Shown: positions 20,024 to 29,879 of the stretch, in pieces
Layout: every line of letters begins with the position of its first letter
Numbering within the stretch: position 1 is the first letter of the stretch
Source of the DNA: Trypanosoma brucei gambiense DAL972
Taxonomy: Eukaryota > Euglenozoa > Kinetoplastea > Trypanosomatida > Trypanosomatidae
Direction of reading: 5' to 3'
Assembly (NCBI RefSeq): GCF_000210295.1
Contig: NC_026735.1
Coordinates: forward strand, 135,749 to 199,748
Length of the DNA stretch: 64,000 nt
The notes under the pieces: generated by a model
Database searches by the model: none
What the model was told of the DNA's origin: nothing
The model's input: only the letters and a program-made list of their open reading frames with translations
Program-made: the position numbers and the translations under genes

Positions 20024-21090
20024 AATCACGGATTCAATGTTTGATGACTACAACTTATACCCTCTCGTGTTAATGTGTATCCGCTTTTCGTTTATTTATT
20101 TAATTTTTGTTTTCCTCCCCCCTTTCTTTCTTTCTTTCTTTCGTTCAACTCCTCTCGTTGTGCTTCCTCCTTCCTGTACGCGTTCGTTACTTGACTGCAA
20201 CGTCAAACCAGACGGCGCAACTTAGACCCGTCTGTTCCTGGGAACTAACCAAATAAAAAATCAAATCTGTGTATAGTTACACCTGTTTGTATTTGTATAA
20301 ACTCCTTAGCCTTCGCTTCTGTTTTTAGCTCCCTTTTTTTCTCCTCCACTTTCTCAGAGATGTGCGCTGGGAGAAGCTGAGGCTCTGTTGTTGTTGTTTT
20401 CTTCCCTTTTTTAAATTTGTTTCGGGGACCCGTTTCTCCTTCACACGAGTGGTGGAAATGAAAACCTTCACTTATGTGAAATCTCCAATAACAATAGTGG
20501 TAGTAATGCTTCTTCCTTTTTTTCCCCAACTCTATTCACCTGAATTGGCTTCGACTTCTTTCCTTTTCGCGTTTTTTTTTCACCCTTGCTGTCTTTATAA
20601 CGCTACGTAATGTCAGTCGATATATATATATATATATATAAATACGTATATACTTCTGTTGACTACAGTAAAGTATATTTTTTTGTTTTATTACTTGTTG
20701 TTGTTGTTACAAAAATAGTTTTGTTTCTGTTTTACCACCAGGGCTCTAAGGCAACTCAACGCTTTCCCAAATCCCCGTAGCGCCTATTTTTTTTTCTTTC
20801 TTTTTTGTTGCCTTTCTCGCCCTCCCCCAACTCATGTCGAAAGAAAAGGAAAGACAACAAGCCAGTTGTGATAGCACTGAGAACACACATACACACACAT
20901 AAAAAATAAAATATAACAACAACAGTAGCAGCAGAAGCAAATTAGAGTGGACACAACAACAACTCATTGCATCAAGTAACGCATCACCACCATCATCACA
21001 TCAACCACATCAACAACAGCATCAGAAACATTTCTTCTTTCCCTTCTTAACTTCTCAGGTGGCCAATTATTTATTATACGTGAGCCTACC
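20024..21090 (-). other. Intergenic region between SF3a subunit 2 and ATM
   Basis: AT-rich UTR sequence with a (TA)n run at 20620-20640 and triplet-like CAA/CAT runs around 20917-21030. A pyrimidine tract on the transcribed strand at about 20836-20860 followed by an AG near 20831 could be the ATM splice acceptor. No gene seen. Confidence 0.55.
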
Positions 21091-21780
21091 TTACCCAATA
21101 ATAAAAAAGAGTTCATAAAGTTTCTTCACTGGATCCCAACTGCAGCGATATCTTCCCTTTTCTTCATCACTTCCCGCATTTCCGTAACCGCCCCATGATG
21201 TTAATCCACTTGAGGTGCGCGGTAATTTCGATGGAAACTTGAGCCCTACCGTCATGTACCCCTCGCAAGCCACTAAAAGATAAACAACATCATCATTAGG
21301 CGGTTTTTCCACTTCCTGTTCACGTGCTGAGCGCCACCGGTGCAGCGGCCGAGCTCCCTCCACCGCCTGTGGGAAATAAAATTCTAACCAAACTTTGGTT
21401 TGATACAACTCGGGATCATGTTCAGTACAATAATGAAATTCCGGGCGACCGAATGGTGCGAAGGATGTAACTGATGATGCATGTGGTGCTGAAGTTTGTT
21501 GCAGGAGGAGTTCCCGTGTGGCTTTTTCCTGCTCTGCACGGCGCATGGCTTCTTTGTTAAGTTCCTCCTCCTCAGCCAATCGCTTCTCACGGTTAGCGCT
21601 GCGCTCAAGGCGCTCAAGTTGCAAACTGTGAGTTTTACCAGCCAAATGTTTAATGAAATTATTGTCATCACTACAACACACGTCACAAAGGGTACACACA
21701 ACATGTCCCATATGATTCCGCTTATAATAAGGGTCACAACGCGCCTGAGCGGCGGGGTCAAATGCCTTCACATGTGACAT
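21091..21780 (-). CDS. SF3A2: Splicing factor 3A subunit 2 (SF3a66/Prp11 homologue)
   Basis: A 229-residue component of the SF3a complex of U2 snRNP, needed for branch-site engagement in spliceosome assembly; in trypanosomes this mainly means spliced-leader trans-splicing. A U1-type C2H2 zinc finger uses C29, C32, H45 and H51 ('HLAGKTH'). A charged helical segment covers ~55-90. The SF3A2 core at ~105-229 contains 'GRPEFHYC', 'AVEGARPLHRWRSAREQ', 'YLLVACEGY' and a terminal 'SWDPVKKLYELFFI', which align with the human 'GRPGYK', 'IAEGIMPRHRFMSAYEQ', 'YLLMAAEPY' and 'HWNRETKQFFLQF' blocks. It lacks the long proline-rich tail of animal SF3A2, like the yeast form. The ATG at 21780 is three bases after a strong splice acceptor. 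Confidence 0.9.
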   Translation of the reverse strand: MSHVKAFDPAAQARCDPYYKRNHMGHVVCTLCDVCCSDDNNFIKHLAGKTHSLQLERLERSANREKRLAEEEELNKEAMRRAEQEKATRELLLQQTSAPHASSVTSFAPFGRPEFHYCTEHDPELYQTKVWLEFYFPQAVEGARPLHRWRSAREQEVEKPPNDDVVYLLVACEGYMTVGLKFPSKLPRTSSGLTSWGGYGNAGSDEEKGRYRCSWDPVKKLYELFFIIG

Positions 21781-21783
21781 GTT

Positions 21784-21804
21784 CTACAAAGGGAAAGAAA
21801 AAGC
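21784..21804 (-). promoter_or_regulatory. Trans-splice acceptor of SF3A2, 3-nt 5' UTR
   Basis: The transcribed strand reads TGCTTTTTCTTTCCCTTTGT then AG (21785-21784), then AAC and the SF3A2 ATG. It is a textbook pyrimidine tract and AG, leaving only three gene-encoded bases between the spliced leader and the start codon. Confidence 0.75.
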
Positions 21805-22230
21805 ACAAACACACACACACACAATAATAATAGTAATAATAGTAATAATAATTCGGAGGCTAATGAATGATGATTACTATTATTGATATATATATATATA
21901 TATATATATCCTGTTCCTCGCCTTCTTATTCTTGTGTCTGTTTTAATCCTCACGTCACCTCAACTTTTTAATTTAATTTCCCCCCCCCTGCCCCACAACA
22001 GCGGAAGCAGTGAGACCTGTCTCTCTCTCTCTAAAAAAAAAAAAAGAAAAGTAAGTTGTAGTTGTTGTTATTTGTTGTGGAAGATCGAATGAAGAGAAAA
22101 AGAAGAAGAAGAGAGAAAAAAAAAGGAAAATAAATAAATACATACATACATTTTTGAAAGTGAGAATGTGTGTTAAGATTTCAAAAATGAAAATAACAAC
22201 AACAATAGCAACAACAGAGGAATAAACGTT

Positions 22231-22233
<3 letters not shown>

Positions 22234-22263
<30 letters not shown>
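22234..22263. repeat. (TA)n microsatellite
   Basis: About 15 uninterrupted TA dinucleotides within the gene-free tract. Confidence 0.95.
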
Positions 22264-22267
<4 letters not shown>

Positions 22268-22984
22268 TGGAAGAATAAACACGAGATCCAGAGTGGCAAT
22301 TGCTGTTGACTGGGATTTCATAATGATGAATTGCAGGGAATTTGATGATGGTACACAAAAACACGAATTCACTGCGAAAAGTAAAGGAGGAGGAGGGGGG
22401 TGCGGAAACACGCACACAAAAAAAAAAAGGAAAAAAAAACGGTAGAAGCCGTTGAATAATTTGACAATGGAGAGTCACTAAATGTATCTTTTTTTTTTTT
22501 GCTTCCGCTTTTGTCATTTTCTTCTGAAAAGCAGATGGTGAATATTAAAAATTAAAAAAAAAAACAAAAACAGAAATAAAAATAAAAGAGACAAATTAAC
22601 AATAATAAACAGCCAATAAAAAAGAAAAAAAGGAACACAAAATAACACTGGAGAAATAAAAATGAAGAAGACACCCACCCAAACAGGCATTTTAGGGGAA
22701 ATTGAAGGTAAAATAAAAAAGTAATAAAACGCAAAAAAAAAAAAACAAAAAAAAAACAAATCAAAACAAACAAAAATGTGCGATGCAACAAATTTTATAA
22801 GAGAGTTATAAAATGATCATTAATCCTTCACTGTCATCACAATATTTGCTTCTCTGTTTCCTCCCTTTTTCTTTTCTTTTATTTGTTAACCCTAACGGAT
22901 ACATGACATCATATTTTACATTTTGTTGTTTTATTTCCATCTCACACGTGTCACTGCCACTCTTTCTTTTTTTTTTTGAAAAAT

Positions 22985-23011
22985 CACACACACACACACA
23001 CACACACACAC
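22985..23011. repeat. (CA)n microsatellite
   Basis: About 13 CA dinucleotides flanked by poly-T and poly-A runs within the gene-free tract. Confidence 0.95.
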
Positions 23012-23554
23012 GAAAAAAAAAAAAGGAAAAAAGAAAAGGAAAACACAACAAAACATAAAATATATGCAAATGCATATATGCGTAAAGTATATACGACGGA
23101 GTTTATACATGATGGATTAAGCAATGACGAAAATAAATAAATATAAATATATATTAAAAAAGATAAGAAATGAAAAAGAAAAAAAAATGCTTTTTTTACA
23201 ACAGAAGGAGAAAGAGGAAGAGGATTAAAACAAAAACAAAAAACTTTTATTGCCCACCTTTATTTATTTATTTTATATATTTACTTGTTTATTGTTTTAT
23301 ATATTTTTTTCTATCGCCTATTCCTCCCCTTCTCAAAAATATTTTTCTGTGTTGTTTCGTGCTGCTGCTTCATTTTTTTTTTCCCCTCTTCTTTTTTCTT
23401 TATAATCCTAATCCTAATCTTAATCTTAATCTTTTTTTCAAAAAAAAAACTTTTCCACAGATTTGATATAACTCTTCATTTCCACTCCATTTATTTCCAC
23501 CTCATATAAACTTACATTTTGTGTTTCTGTACGAAACAACACCGAATAAAAATA

Positions 23555-23625
23555 AGACAAGACAAAAAAAAAAGACAAAAAAAGACAAAAAAAGAAAAAA
23601 AAAGACAAAAAAAAAAGAAACAACA
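23555..23625. repeat. Short tandem GACA(7-10) repeat
   Basis: Four or five imperfect copies of a unit GACAAAAAAA with variable A length. It forms a continuous purine-rich stretch on the plus strand. Confidence 0.7.
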
Positions 23626-25075
23626 ACAACAAAAGAGAGCACAGAATAAAAAAACAAAGCAGTTAGAAATAAACATACAAATATAAATATCTAAATTAAA
23701 ATATAAATACAAACACATGAATCCGTAAACAGGGTAAACATATATTTGCAGATGCATTTGTAAATATCATTAACCGCAAATAAGTGAATGAACCACCAAA
23801 TGGAAAGAGGAATCCCGCATGTCCACTTGCATAATAATAGTGAAAATAATAATAATAATAATAATTATTATTAAAATTATTAAAATTAAAAATTATTAAT
23901 ATTACCCATCGCAAAAATCGGATGAAACACACACTTGCACGATCAGACACACGCCGTGTTTCATAATTGCATGAAAACAACAAATTTTTTTTTCTAATTT
24001 TAATTTTTAATCCCTGCACACATCTGCTTCCCTTTTCCCCCTCCCTTGAGTGCGTTCGTATGCAAATTTCCTCAAAAATAACAAATTTTGAAGTTATGCA
24101 CACCCACACCCACACCCACACGCACTCGATTCTTTTTCTTTTTTTTTTTTTAAAAAAAAACTCAACTATTCATTTCGTATCAAAACAACAGCAACAACAA
24201 CAACAAAACCCATTTTGAAACGTGTTATGGCATCCGCCTGTTATACATATAAATATAAATATAAATAAATATATAATGGTATATGTTCACACATTCACTT
24301 ACTCGCAATCTTCCCTCCCCCCCCTTTCCAAATGAAATCATTTTCTTTTCCACCTCCTTTCTTTTATATATTTATATATCTTTATTTATATTTATATGTA
24401 TAAACACATAAACACAAATATAAACACACATGTGCTCTTTTGTTTGTTTGTTTGTCCTTTTTCCTTTCCTTTTTTATTTTTATTGAAAGCCTCACAAATG
24501 CAGAAGCCACCGTATGAAATAAAAACTTTTCATGAACGTAAAGCAATTAAAAAAAAAAAAAGCGCTTGTCATTTGTCACTTCACTTCTCTTTTCTTTTCT
24601 TTTTCCCTCTTTTTGCGAAGAGAAAATACCTCGCCATTTCTCTTAACATTTATAAAAAAAATGATAATAATTTCCAGTTCACATAATAATGCAAAGAGGA
24701 GATATGAGAGGTGAGAGACAAGGGAATACAAGAAAAAGAAAAAAAAACAACAAGAAGACAATATAAGATATAAAATATGGAAAAAATGAATTGTGGAGAA
24801 AAAAGAAAAGAAGAGGAGGAATTCAAGTAATTTCGAGGAATGTTGGTAAAAGTCGTGTGGTGAACACAACTGCGAAACATAAACAAAAAAAAAAGAAAAA
24901 AAACATGTTAATAATATACCCGTCACCACCATAAAATAAGAGAACATCGTCATCAACATCAACAACAACAAAAAAGAAAAGAAAAGAGGTTGAGGCCAAT
25001 ACAATGTAATGGATGGCGATAATTGGATGAATAAAGGGAGAAGGAGGAAAACACACGACACCCACCCACACATAC

Positions 25076-25182
25076 AAATATATAAATAAATAAATAAATA
25101 AATATAAATATAACCACAGATAATCGGCGACAAAAAACAAACACACAAACACACAAACAAACAAACAAACAAACAAACAAAG
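25076..25182. repeat. Tetranucleotide arrays (AAAT)n then (AAAC)n
   Basis: About six AAAT units near 25080-25104 and about ten AAAC-type units at 25137-25181, separated by ~35 bases of less repetitive sequence. Confidence 0.85.
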
Positions 25183-26249
25183 AAGGTGCGGAAGACAACC
25201 ACTCTCCGCTTCACATCTTAATAATATTAATATTATTAATAGTATATTATTGTTGTGATATTTTTTTCAGAGGGTAAATTGAAACAATAACAAACAACAG
25301 ACAACCACCACAATAACAAAAAAAAAAGGAAAGAACCAGTGGGTTCGTTTCCCTTCCCGTGTTTAATACCCTTTAGAAATATACCAACATCTCCCACATT
25401 ATTAATTTATAATGCCCTCAAACAAACACGATGATCGATGCGAGTTGGAGGGCTTGAAAATATTTCTGTTATTTTTCTTAATTATTAAATTTTGAAGAAG
25501 AAGAAGGAGGAACAACATATGAAAAACATTTAAGAAAGAGAAAGAAAAGAGGCCCCCCCCCCCAAATAAAAAACAAGAGGAAACAAAACAACAGCAGCAG
25601 CAGCAGTAACATTAGTAAATAACAACAATGATAAAAATGGTAACAAAGGAAAAAAAAACAACAACAACAAAGCAGAGTGGTAAAATTGTCACATCGTTAG
25701 TTCCTATTCTTTGACATCTTATTCCCTCTTTTTTTCTTTTTCTTTTGTTTTTTTTCCTTTTTAAATACTTTTCTCCGCGTCTATTCATGCTGTTAAACTT
25801 CCTCTGACTTACGGCCACCACAACAACTTCAAGCAACTTTCATATGCACACATTTCTATGAACTCAAATAAGTGTAACATTCAACTATTGGATGAATATA
25901 ACCCATCATTTATGTATACGCATGCATATATTTGTGCAGTGAATATGTGGTTATTGCTGCGACGTGGATGTGGACATGAAACGAAATATTGCCCAAATAA
26001 TTGCCAAGGTTACGACATGAAGGTATCTCCCATCCACCCCTCCTCTATTTACATTCACATGCACCTAAACAAAAAAAAAAAAAGGACAAATAAGAAAGAA
26101 ACAACAACCTTCTCTTCCTCTCCCTATCCTTCTCTTTTTCCTTTTTTTTCTCTCTCCATAAAAACAACAATAACGACAAGAAAAATTTCCTTGTTAATTT
26201 GGTTATTAACATGAGATGCCCTCTGATAATTTAATGTTCTCTAAGATTT

Positions 26250-29200
26250 TTATGTTGACACCGTCATTCCCCCATATGCCGCTCCATCAGTGGCCCACTT
26301 GGGTACGGTATCTGTAATGATGGCGTCAACTTTCATTCCTTTTGACTGCGCTGCACGAAAGCGTTCGCACATGTTCATTTCCCCCCACGTCCACACCTGC
26401 TGTCCCTTTCCATGGGCATAATTCACAATTGTCCTTCCACGAGAACAGTCAAAGTTGGACCAAAATTCATCCATTTTCCTCCCTGAGATCCCTACGTGGG
26501 CTCCATTATCATCATTATCATTATCATTATCATTATCTTCACCATCATGTGTGGTGTTCTCGCCTTTACCGTTCGGGTAACTAAAAGTACCTCCGCGTTC
26601 CCTTTCCGCCATGCCTTGGATTTCCTTTAGTTCACCCAACTGCTTGTCCGTGCACAGTGAGGGAGCATGAATAGAGATACCCGAGAGATTCATCAGTATA
26701 GAAAATTGCAATGCGCCTTCCACTCTGCCAAATGAGCGGTAATCCTTAAAGTCATCGCCCAGTTCCGTGTCACACAAATAAACGACATGGTAACGGCTTT
26801 GCTTTAACCTCAGCGCCAGACACACATCAGGTTCGAAGCTGCTGAATATTACATCCCTGAAGCGTTGCGTTTTTCCCCCCAGTCCGTCATCCACCGAATG
26901 TTGCTGATCGGCGAAAGCGAAAACGACCTGTAGAATATCATCCACGAATGCATTTACCTCAAAGGAGTCCGTTTGCAAAAAGAGATTAGCATCTGCTATT
27001 GGTTGGAAAGGAAATTTAACCTCCAGGTCAAAACGCAGGGAGGGCGCGGTGCCTTCGAAGAGGTCCTGCAGCGTGCAGATGCGATTCGTCACATTCTCCT
27101 CTTGGGATATGATACGTTTGTGCTTATTATACGCGCTGATGTAATCATCCACGCTGGGACAGTGATTATGGCACTTTTCGGTCGAGGAGTTGGATTTATC
27201 ATCGCCACCGCTTTCTGAGTTGATGTCGGCACATCCCCCAATGGCATGATTACCACCAACGCTGCCGTGTTTTTCTGTGCATTCCTTTGTGCATGGGACG
27301 CAGGTTCCGACTCCTGCCGCTACTTCCACTACTTGATTCGCATGTTTGCACGCCAACTCCTCACGTACCCTATTTCGATAAACACGGAGAATTTGATGCC
27401 AGTGCTGCAGAATCAAGTTACGCAGCCTGTTCCCTGCTTTAATATGTGTAAATGTTTCAGTGATTACAACATCCAGTTGGTTCTTAGTGAGTTGATGCAG
27501 CGCGATTGGGACTGAGGAAAACTGTGGCGGATCGCGCATGAACATTTGATACTCTTTAAGTCTTAGCGATTTCCCCGAAGTACTGGCGCCTGCACATATG
27601 GCGGATTCGAAGCCAGGAGGGGGTTGTAACATTGGGGAATCAGCGATAAAAGATGGGCTGACGCCAAAACCTACGGACTTCTCATCGGGTGGAGAGCCAA
27701 ACGAGTTTACACGGCCATTGCGTGTGCCGGCTCCTCGCTTCCCCCGTGCCTGCAGTTGAATGAGCGGATCATGATAAACGATAGGAACGCGATCGCGGGT
27801 GAGCATCACATCGAATTCCACCATGTCACATCCACGACGGTGAGCTGCATTGAGTGACTCCAAACTGTTCTCCGCTAATTTAACCATTAGTTTTGGGGCC
27901 TTTGTTCGCTGTCCTGCGCCGCGCTTCGTTGGGCTAGCTCCGTCGGCAACCACAGATTCTGCGTTGGAGGCGAAGGAGAAGTTTTCAACGGGCTCGACCG
28001 GCCCTCGTGTGTATGTTTTGCCGAGACCGCGATGACCCACGAGTTTTTTTGTCGATAGTCGGCCGCGTGAAGCAACGGATCGGACAATCTCCAGCGTGTT
28101 ACGTTCAGGGTTTGCAAAAGGATAGACGAGAAGGTACTGTAAGTAAAGAGTGTGCCAATGCGCAGTGACGGTGGGTTGACCACTTACGCTATCCACAGTA
28201 ATTTCTGGAAAGCACACAGGCATAACAAGTGTGCCATTTGTACGTTGTTCGAATAGAGGGGGCTGCAGCATTACAAACCCCCTCAACCAACGAATACCGG
28301 TAACCCCGGTGCTGCTTTCGCATTCAGTGACTTCTGATGCTGCAGGCGGTGTTTCCGTTGACGTTTCCGGTGTGTCGCCTGTTGCGGCGGCGCCTCTAGA
28401 TTCAGTGTTCTCTCCTTTAGACTGCACGTCATTTTTTTTTGACGCCGACTCGGATGGCTTCCTCACCGAAGTGCCACCGTTGCGTTCTTTTTCACCATAT
28501 ATGGGTGTGGGCAACATTACTTCCACCTGCAACCCACAACCAGCGAGCAACGCAAGGTTTACAGTTGTGTGCCACATTCGCATTGTGTGTTGTGGAGCGC
28601 CACGAGTCATTGGAGCAACAGGGTCAGCAAGGCGAAGAGGTTCGACACACCAGCCACGCTGAGTGAAGGCGGTAACAGCAGTAACAACATCCTCCGTCAA
28701 ACCTTCATCGCATGCAGAAGCACAAGATACAGAGGGTAGACTTGGATATTTTCGTAACGCTGCAACTGGTGTGTTCTGTGACGGTATAGATGGCGTGTTT
28801 CCCACAGTGGTTGACGTTGGTGCTGAAGCGTTTCCCCTCTCCGAGGCCCTCTGTAGGGATAATTGCTTCTTCACCATACGTATCTGCTGTTCCATTGGTG
28901 GCAATGAGGAGACATGGCCTTCACACCAACAGCAACCCTCAGATGGGACGGGATATACGTCACACACCTCAATAATAGTTGAGGGATTAACCACATCCCC
29001 ATTTTCTTGGTCTTCAGGGGAGTTGGAGCGACTTGTGTCCTTCCAACCATTTTCCTCCATGAAGAGTACCGCGTCTCGACTTTTTTTTGGTAAACTTTCC
29101 AGCCACCTTTTCCGATCATACCGCACTCGAGGATCGTTTCCATACATTGAAAGTGAGAGATAAGGGGCCCCCCGTGGGTTTCCGTCAGTCGAATTCGGCC

Positions 29201-29879
29201 TGCGAAGCTGTGAAAGAAACGGGAATTGCCCCGATGCCCTCGCAAAGTGGAGGTTAAGTGACCTCAGGTCAATACGGGTCATGAACATGGGCACCTCCGA
29301 ACCATCCTCTTCATAGTAGCCGGAATCACACCTGTTAACGCGGTTTACACGCCGGAGATCAGTCTTTGAAGGTTGCGTACGGGAATTCTCCACCGCCACA
29401 ATCGCCGCACCGGGACATAACGAACTAATGGCAGCTGCTTGCAGAAGCAGTTCGTCAACAATAACAAGCCGGTAGCGCAATTGTGCGTTTTCCACACATG
29501 AGGCTGGAACTTGAGCTGTTGCGGTTAGGAGAAGTGGCGTGTTATCATAATCTGCGTTGGAGCCTCCGCTAGTACTGTAAGTGCTTTCCTCACTGCTAAG
29601 GTAAAAGGACGATACAGTTTCTTCAAGAACAAGTGGCGCTGAAAAGCCCCATGCGCCCATTTCTTCTGCATCACTCACAATTCCCAGCCTCAATTCACTA
29701 ATGGCGGGTGGGACGTAACGATGTTTCTGATGCTCGTGTGTGTGTAGTCCATATTCGGGAGACGTGAAACATTGGTGAAGTGCTGGCGTGGAAAATCTTG
29801 ACAGTTCCGTATTTAATGCACCTGCATTCAGCCCTGTAACTTCAAAAGTAACAGACACACGCTGCACTACGGCGGCCAT
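26250..29879 (-). CDS. Glycerophosphodiester phosphodiesterase with N-terminal CBM20-like domain
   Basis: A 1209-residue protein predicted to hydrolyse glycerophosphodiesters such as glycerophosphocholine to glycerol-3-phosphate and an alcohol. Residues ~8-140 look like a CBM20 starch-binding fold ('SVTFEVTG', then 'LRLGIVSDAEEMGAWG'), as in animal GPCPD1. The GDPD barrel covers ~610-1205: 'VGHRGLG' (catalytic H616), 'AENSLES' (E671), 'VEFDVMLT' (E688, D690), 'VYHD' (H703), then 'LRFDLEVKFPF', 'IFSSFEPDV' and a C-terminal 'VWTWGEMN' strand. All expected catalytic residues are present. The GDPD domain is split by low-complexity insertions at ~710-770 and ~870-930, and an Asp/Asn repeat lies near the C-terminus. 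No signal peptide or membrane segment is visible, so it is likely cytosolic. The ATG is at 29879. Confidence 0.85.
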   Translation of the reverse strand: MAAVVQRVSVTFEVTGLNAGALNTELSRFSTPALHQCFTSPEYGLHTHEHQKHRYVPPAISELRLGIVSDAEEMGAWGFSAPLVLEETVSSFYLSSEESTYSTSGGSNADYDNTPLLLTATAQVPASCVENAQLRYRLVIVDELLLQAAAISSLCPGAAIVAVENSRTQPSKTDLRRVNRVNRCDSGYYEEDGSEVPMFMTRIDLRSLNLHFARASGQFPFLSQLRRPNSTDGNPRGAPYLSLSMYGNDPRVRYDRKRWLESLPKKSRDAVLFMEENGWKDTSRSNSPEDQENGDVVNPSTIIEVCDVYPVPSEGCCWCEGHVSSLPPMEQQIRMVKKQLSLQRASERGNASAPTSTTVGNTPSIPSQNTPVAALRKYPSLPSVSCASACDEGLTEDVVTAVTAFTQRGWCVEPLRLADPVAPMTRGAPQHTMRMWHTTVNLALLAGCGLQVEVMLPTPIYGEKERNGGTSVRKPSESASKKNDVQSKGENTESRGAAATGDTPETSTETPPAASEVTECESSTGVTGIRWLRGFVMLQPPLFEQRTNGTLVMPVCFPEITVDSVSGQPTVTAHWHTLYLQYLLVYPFANPERNTLEIVRSVASRGRLSTKKLVGHRGLGKTYTRGPVEPVENFSFASNAESVVADGASPTKRGAGQRTKAPKLMVKLAENSLESLNAAHRRGCDMVEFDVMLTRDRVPIVYHDPLIQLQARGKRGAGTRNGRVNSFGSPPDEKSVGFGVSPSFIADSPMLQPPPGFESAICAGASTSGKSLRLKEYQMFMRDPPQFSSVPIALHQLTKNQLDVVITETFTHIKAGNRLRNLILQHWHQILRVYRNRVREELACKHANQVVEVAAGVGTCVPCTKECTEKHGSVGGNHAIGGCADINSESGGDDKSNSSTEKCHNHCPSVDDYISAYNKHKRIISQEENVTNRICTLQDLFEGTAPSLRFDLEVKFPFQPIADANLFLQTDSFEVNAFVDDILQVVFAFADQQHSVDDGLGGKTQRFRDVIFSSFEPDVCLALRLKQSRYHVVYLCDTELGDDFKDYRSFGRVEGALQFSILMNLSGISIHAPSLCTDKQLGELKEIQGMAERERGGTFSYPNGKGENTTHDGEDNDNDNDNDDNGAHVGISGRKMDEFWSNFDCSRGRTIVNYAHGKGQQVWTWGEMNMCERFRAAQSKGMKVDAIITDTVPKWATDGAAYGGMTVST
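26504..26537 (-). repeat. Hexanucleotide repeat coding Asp-Asn alternation in GDPD
   Basis: Imperfect ATTATC units on the plus strand, encoding alternating Asp and Asn in an acidic loop near the GDPD C-terminus. A likely replication-slippage site that keeps frame. Confidence 0.85.

Larger units (their letters stand above)
21781..26249 (-). other. 4.5-kb gene-free, AT-rich low-complexity tract
   Basis: No credible gene on either strand. The DNA is a mosaic of homopurine and homopyrimidine blocks, (TA)n at 21886-21909 and 22234-22263, (CA)n at 22985-23011, poly-A/T runs, tetranucleotide AAAT and AAAC arrays at 25080-25181 and an ATT/AAT inverted repeat near 23840-23880. Long T-rich open frames on the transcribed strand (up to ~212 codons near 24576-25214) arise because pyrimidine-only sequence cannot form stop codons. 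The most ordinary-looking part is 25830-26060. Position and orientation suggest an exceptionally long 3' UTR of the GDPD gene; a non-coding function such as chromatin or replication is not excluded. Confidence 0.55.

Noticed and set aside
24576..25214. 212-codon hydrophobic frame on the minus strand
   Set aside because: It consists of pyrimidine-rich repeats read as Phe/Leu/Ile/Val/Cys; such DNA rarely forms stop codons, and no protein-like segment or family is visible.
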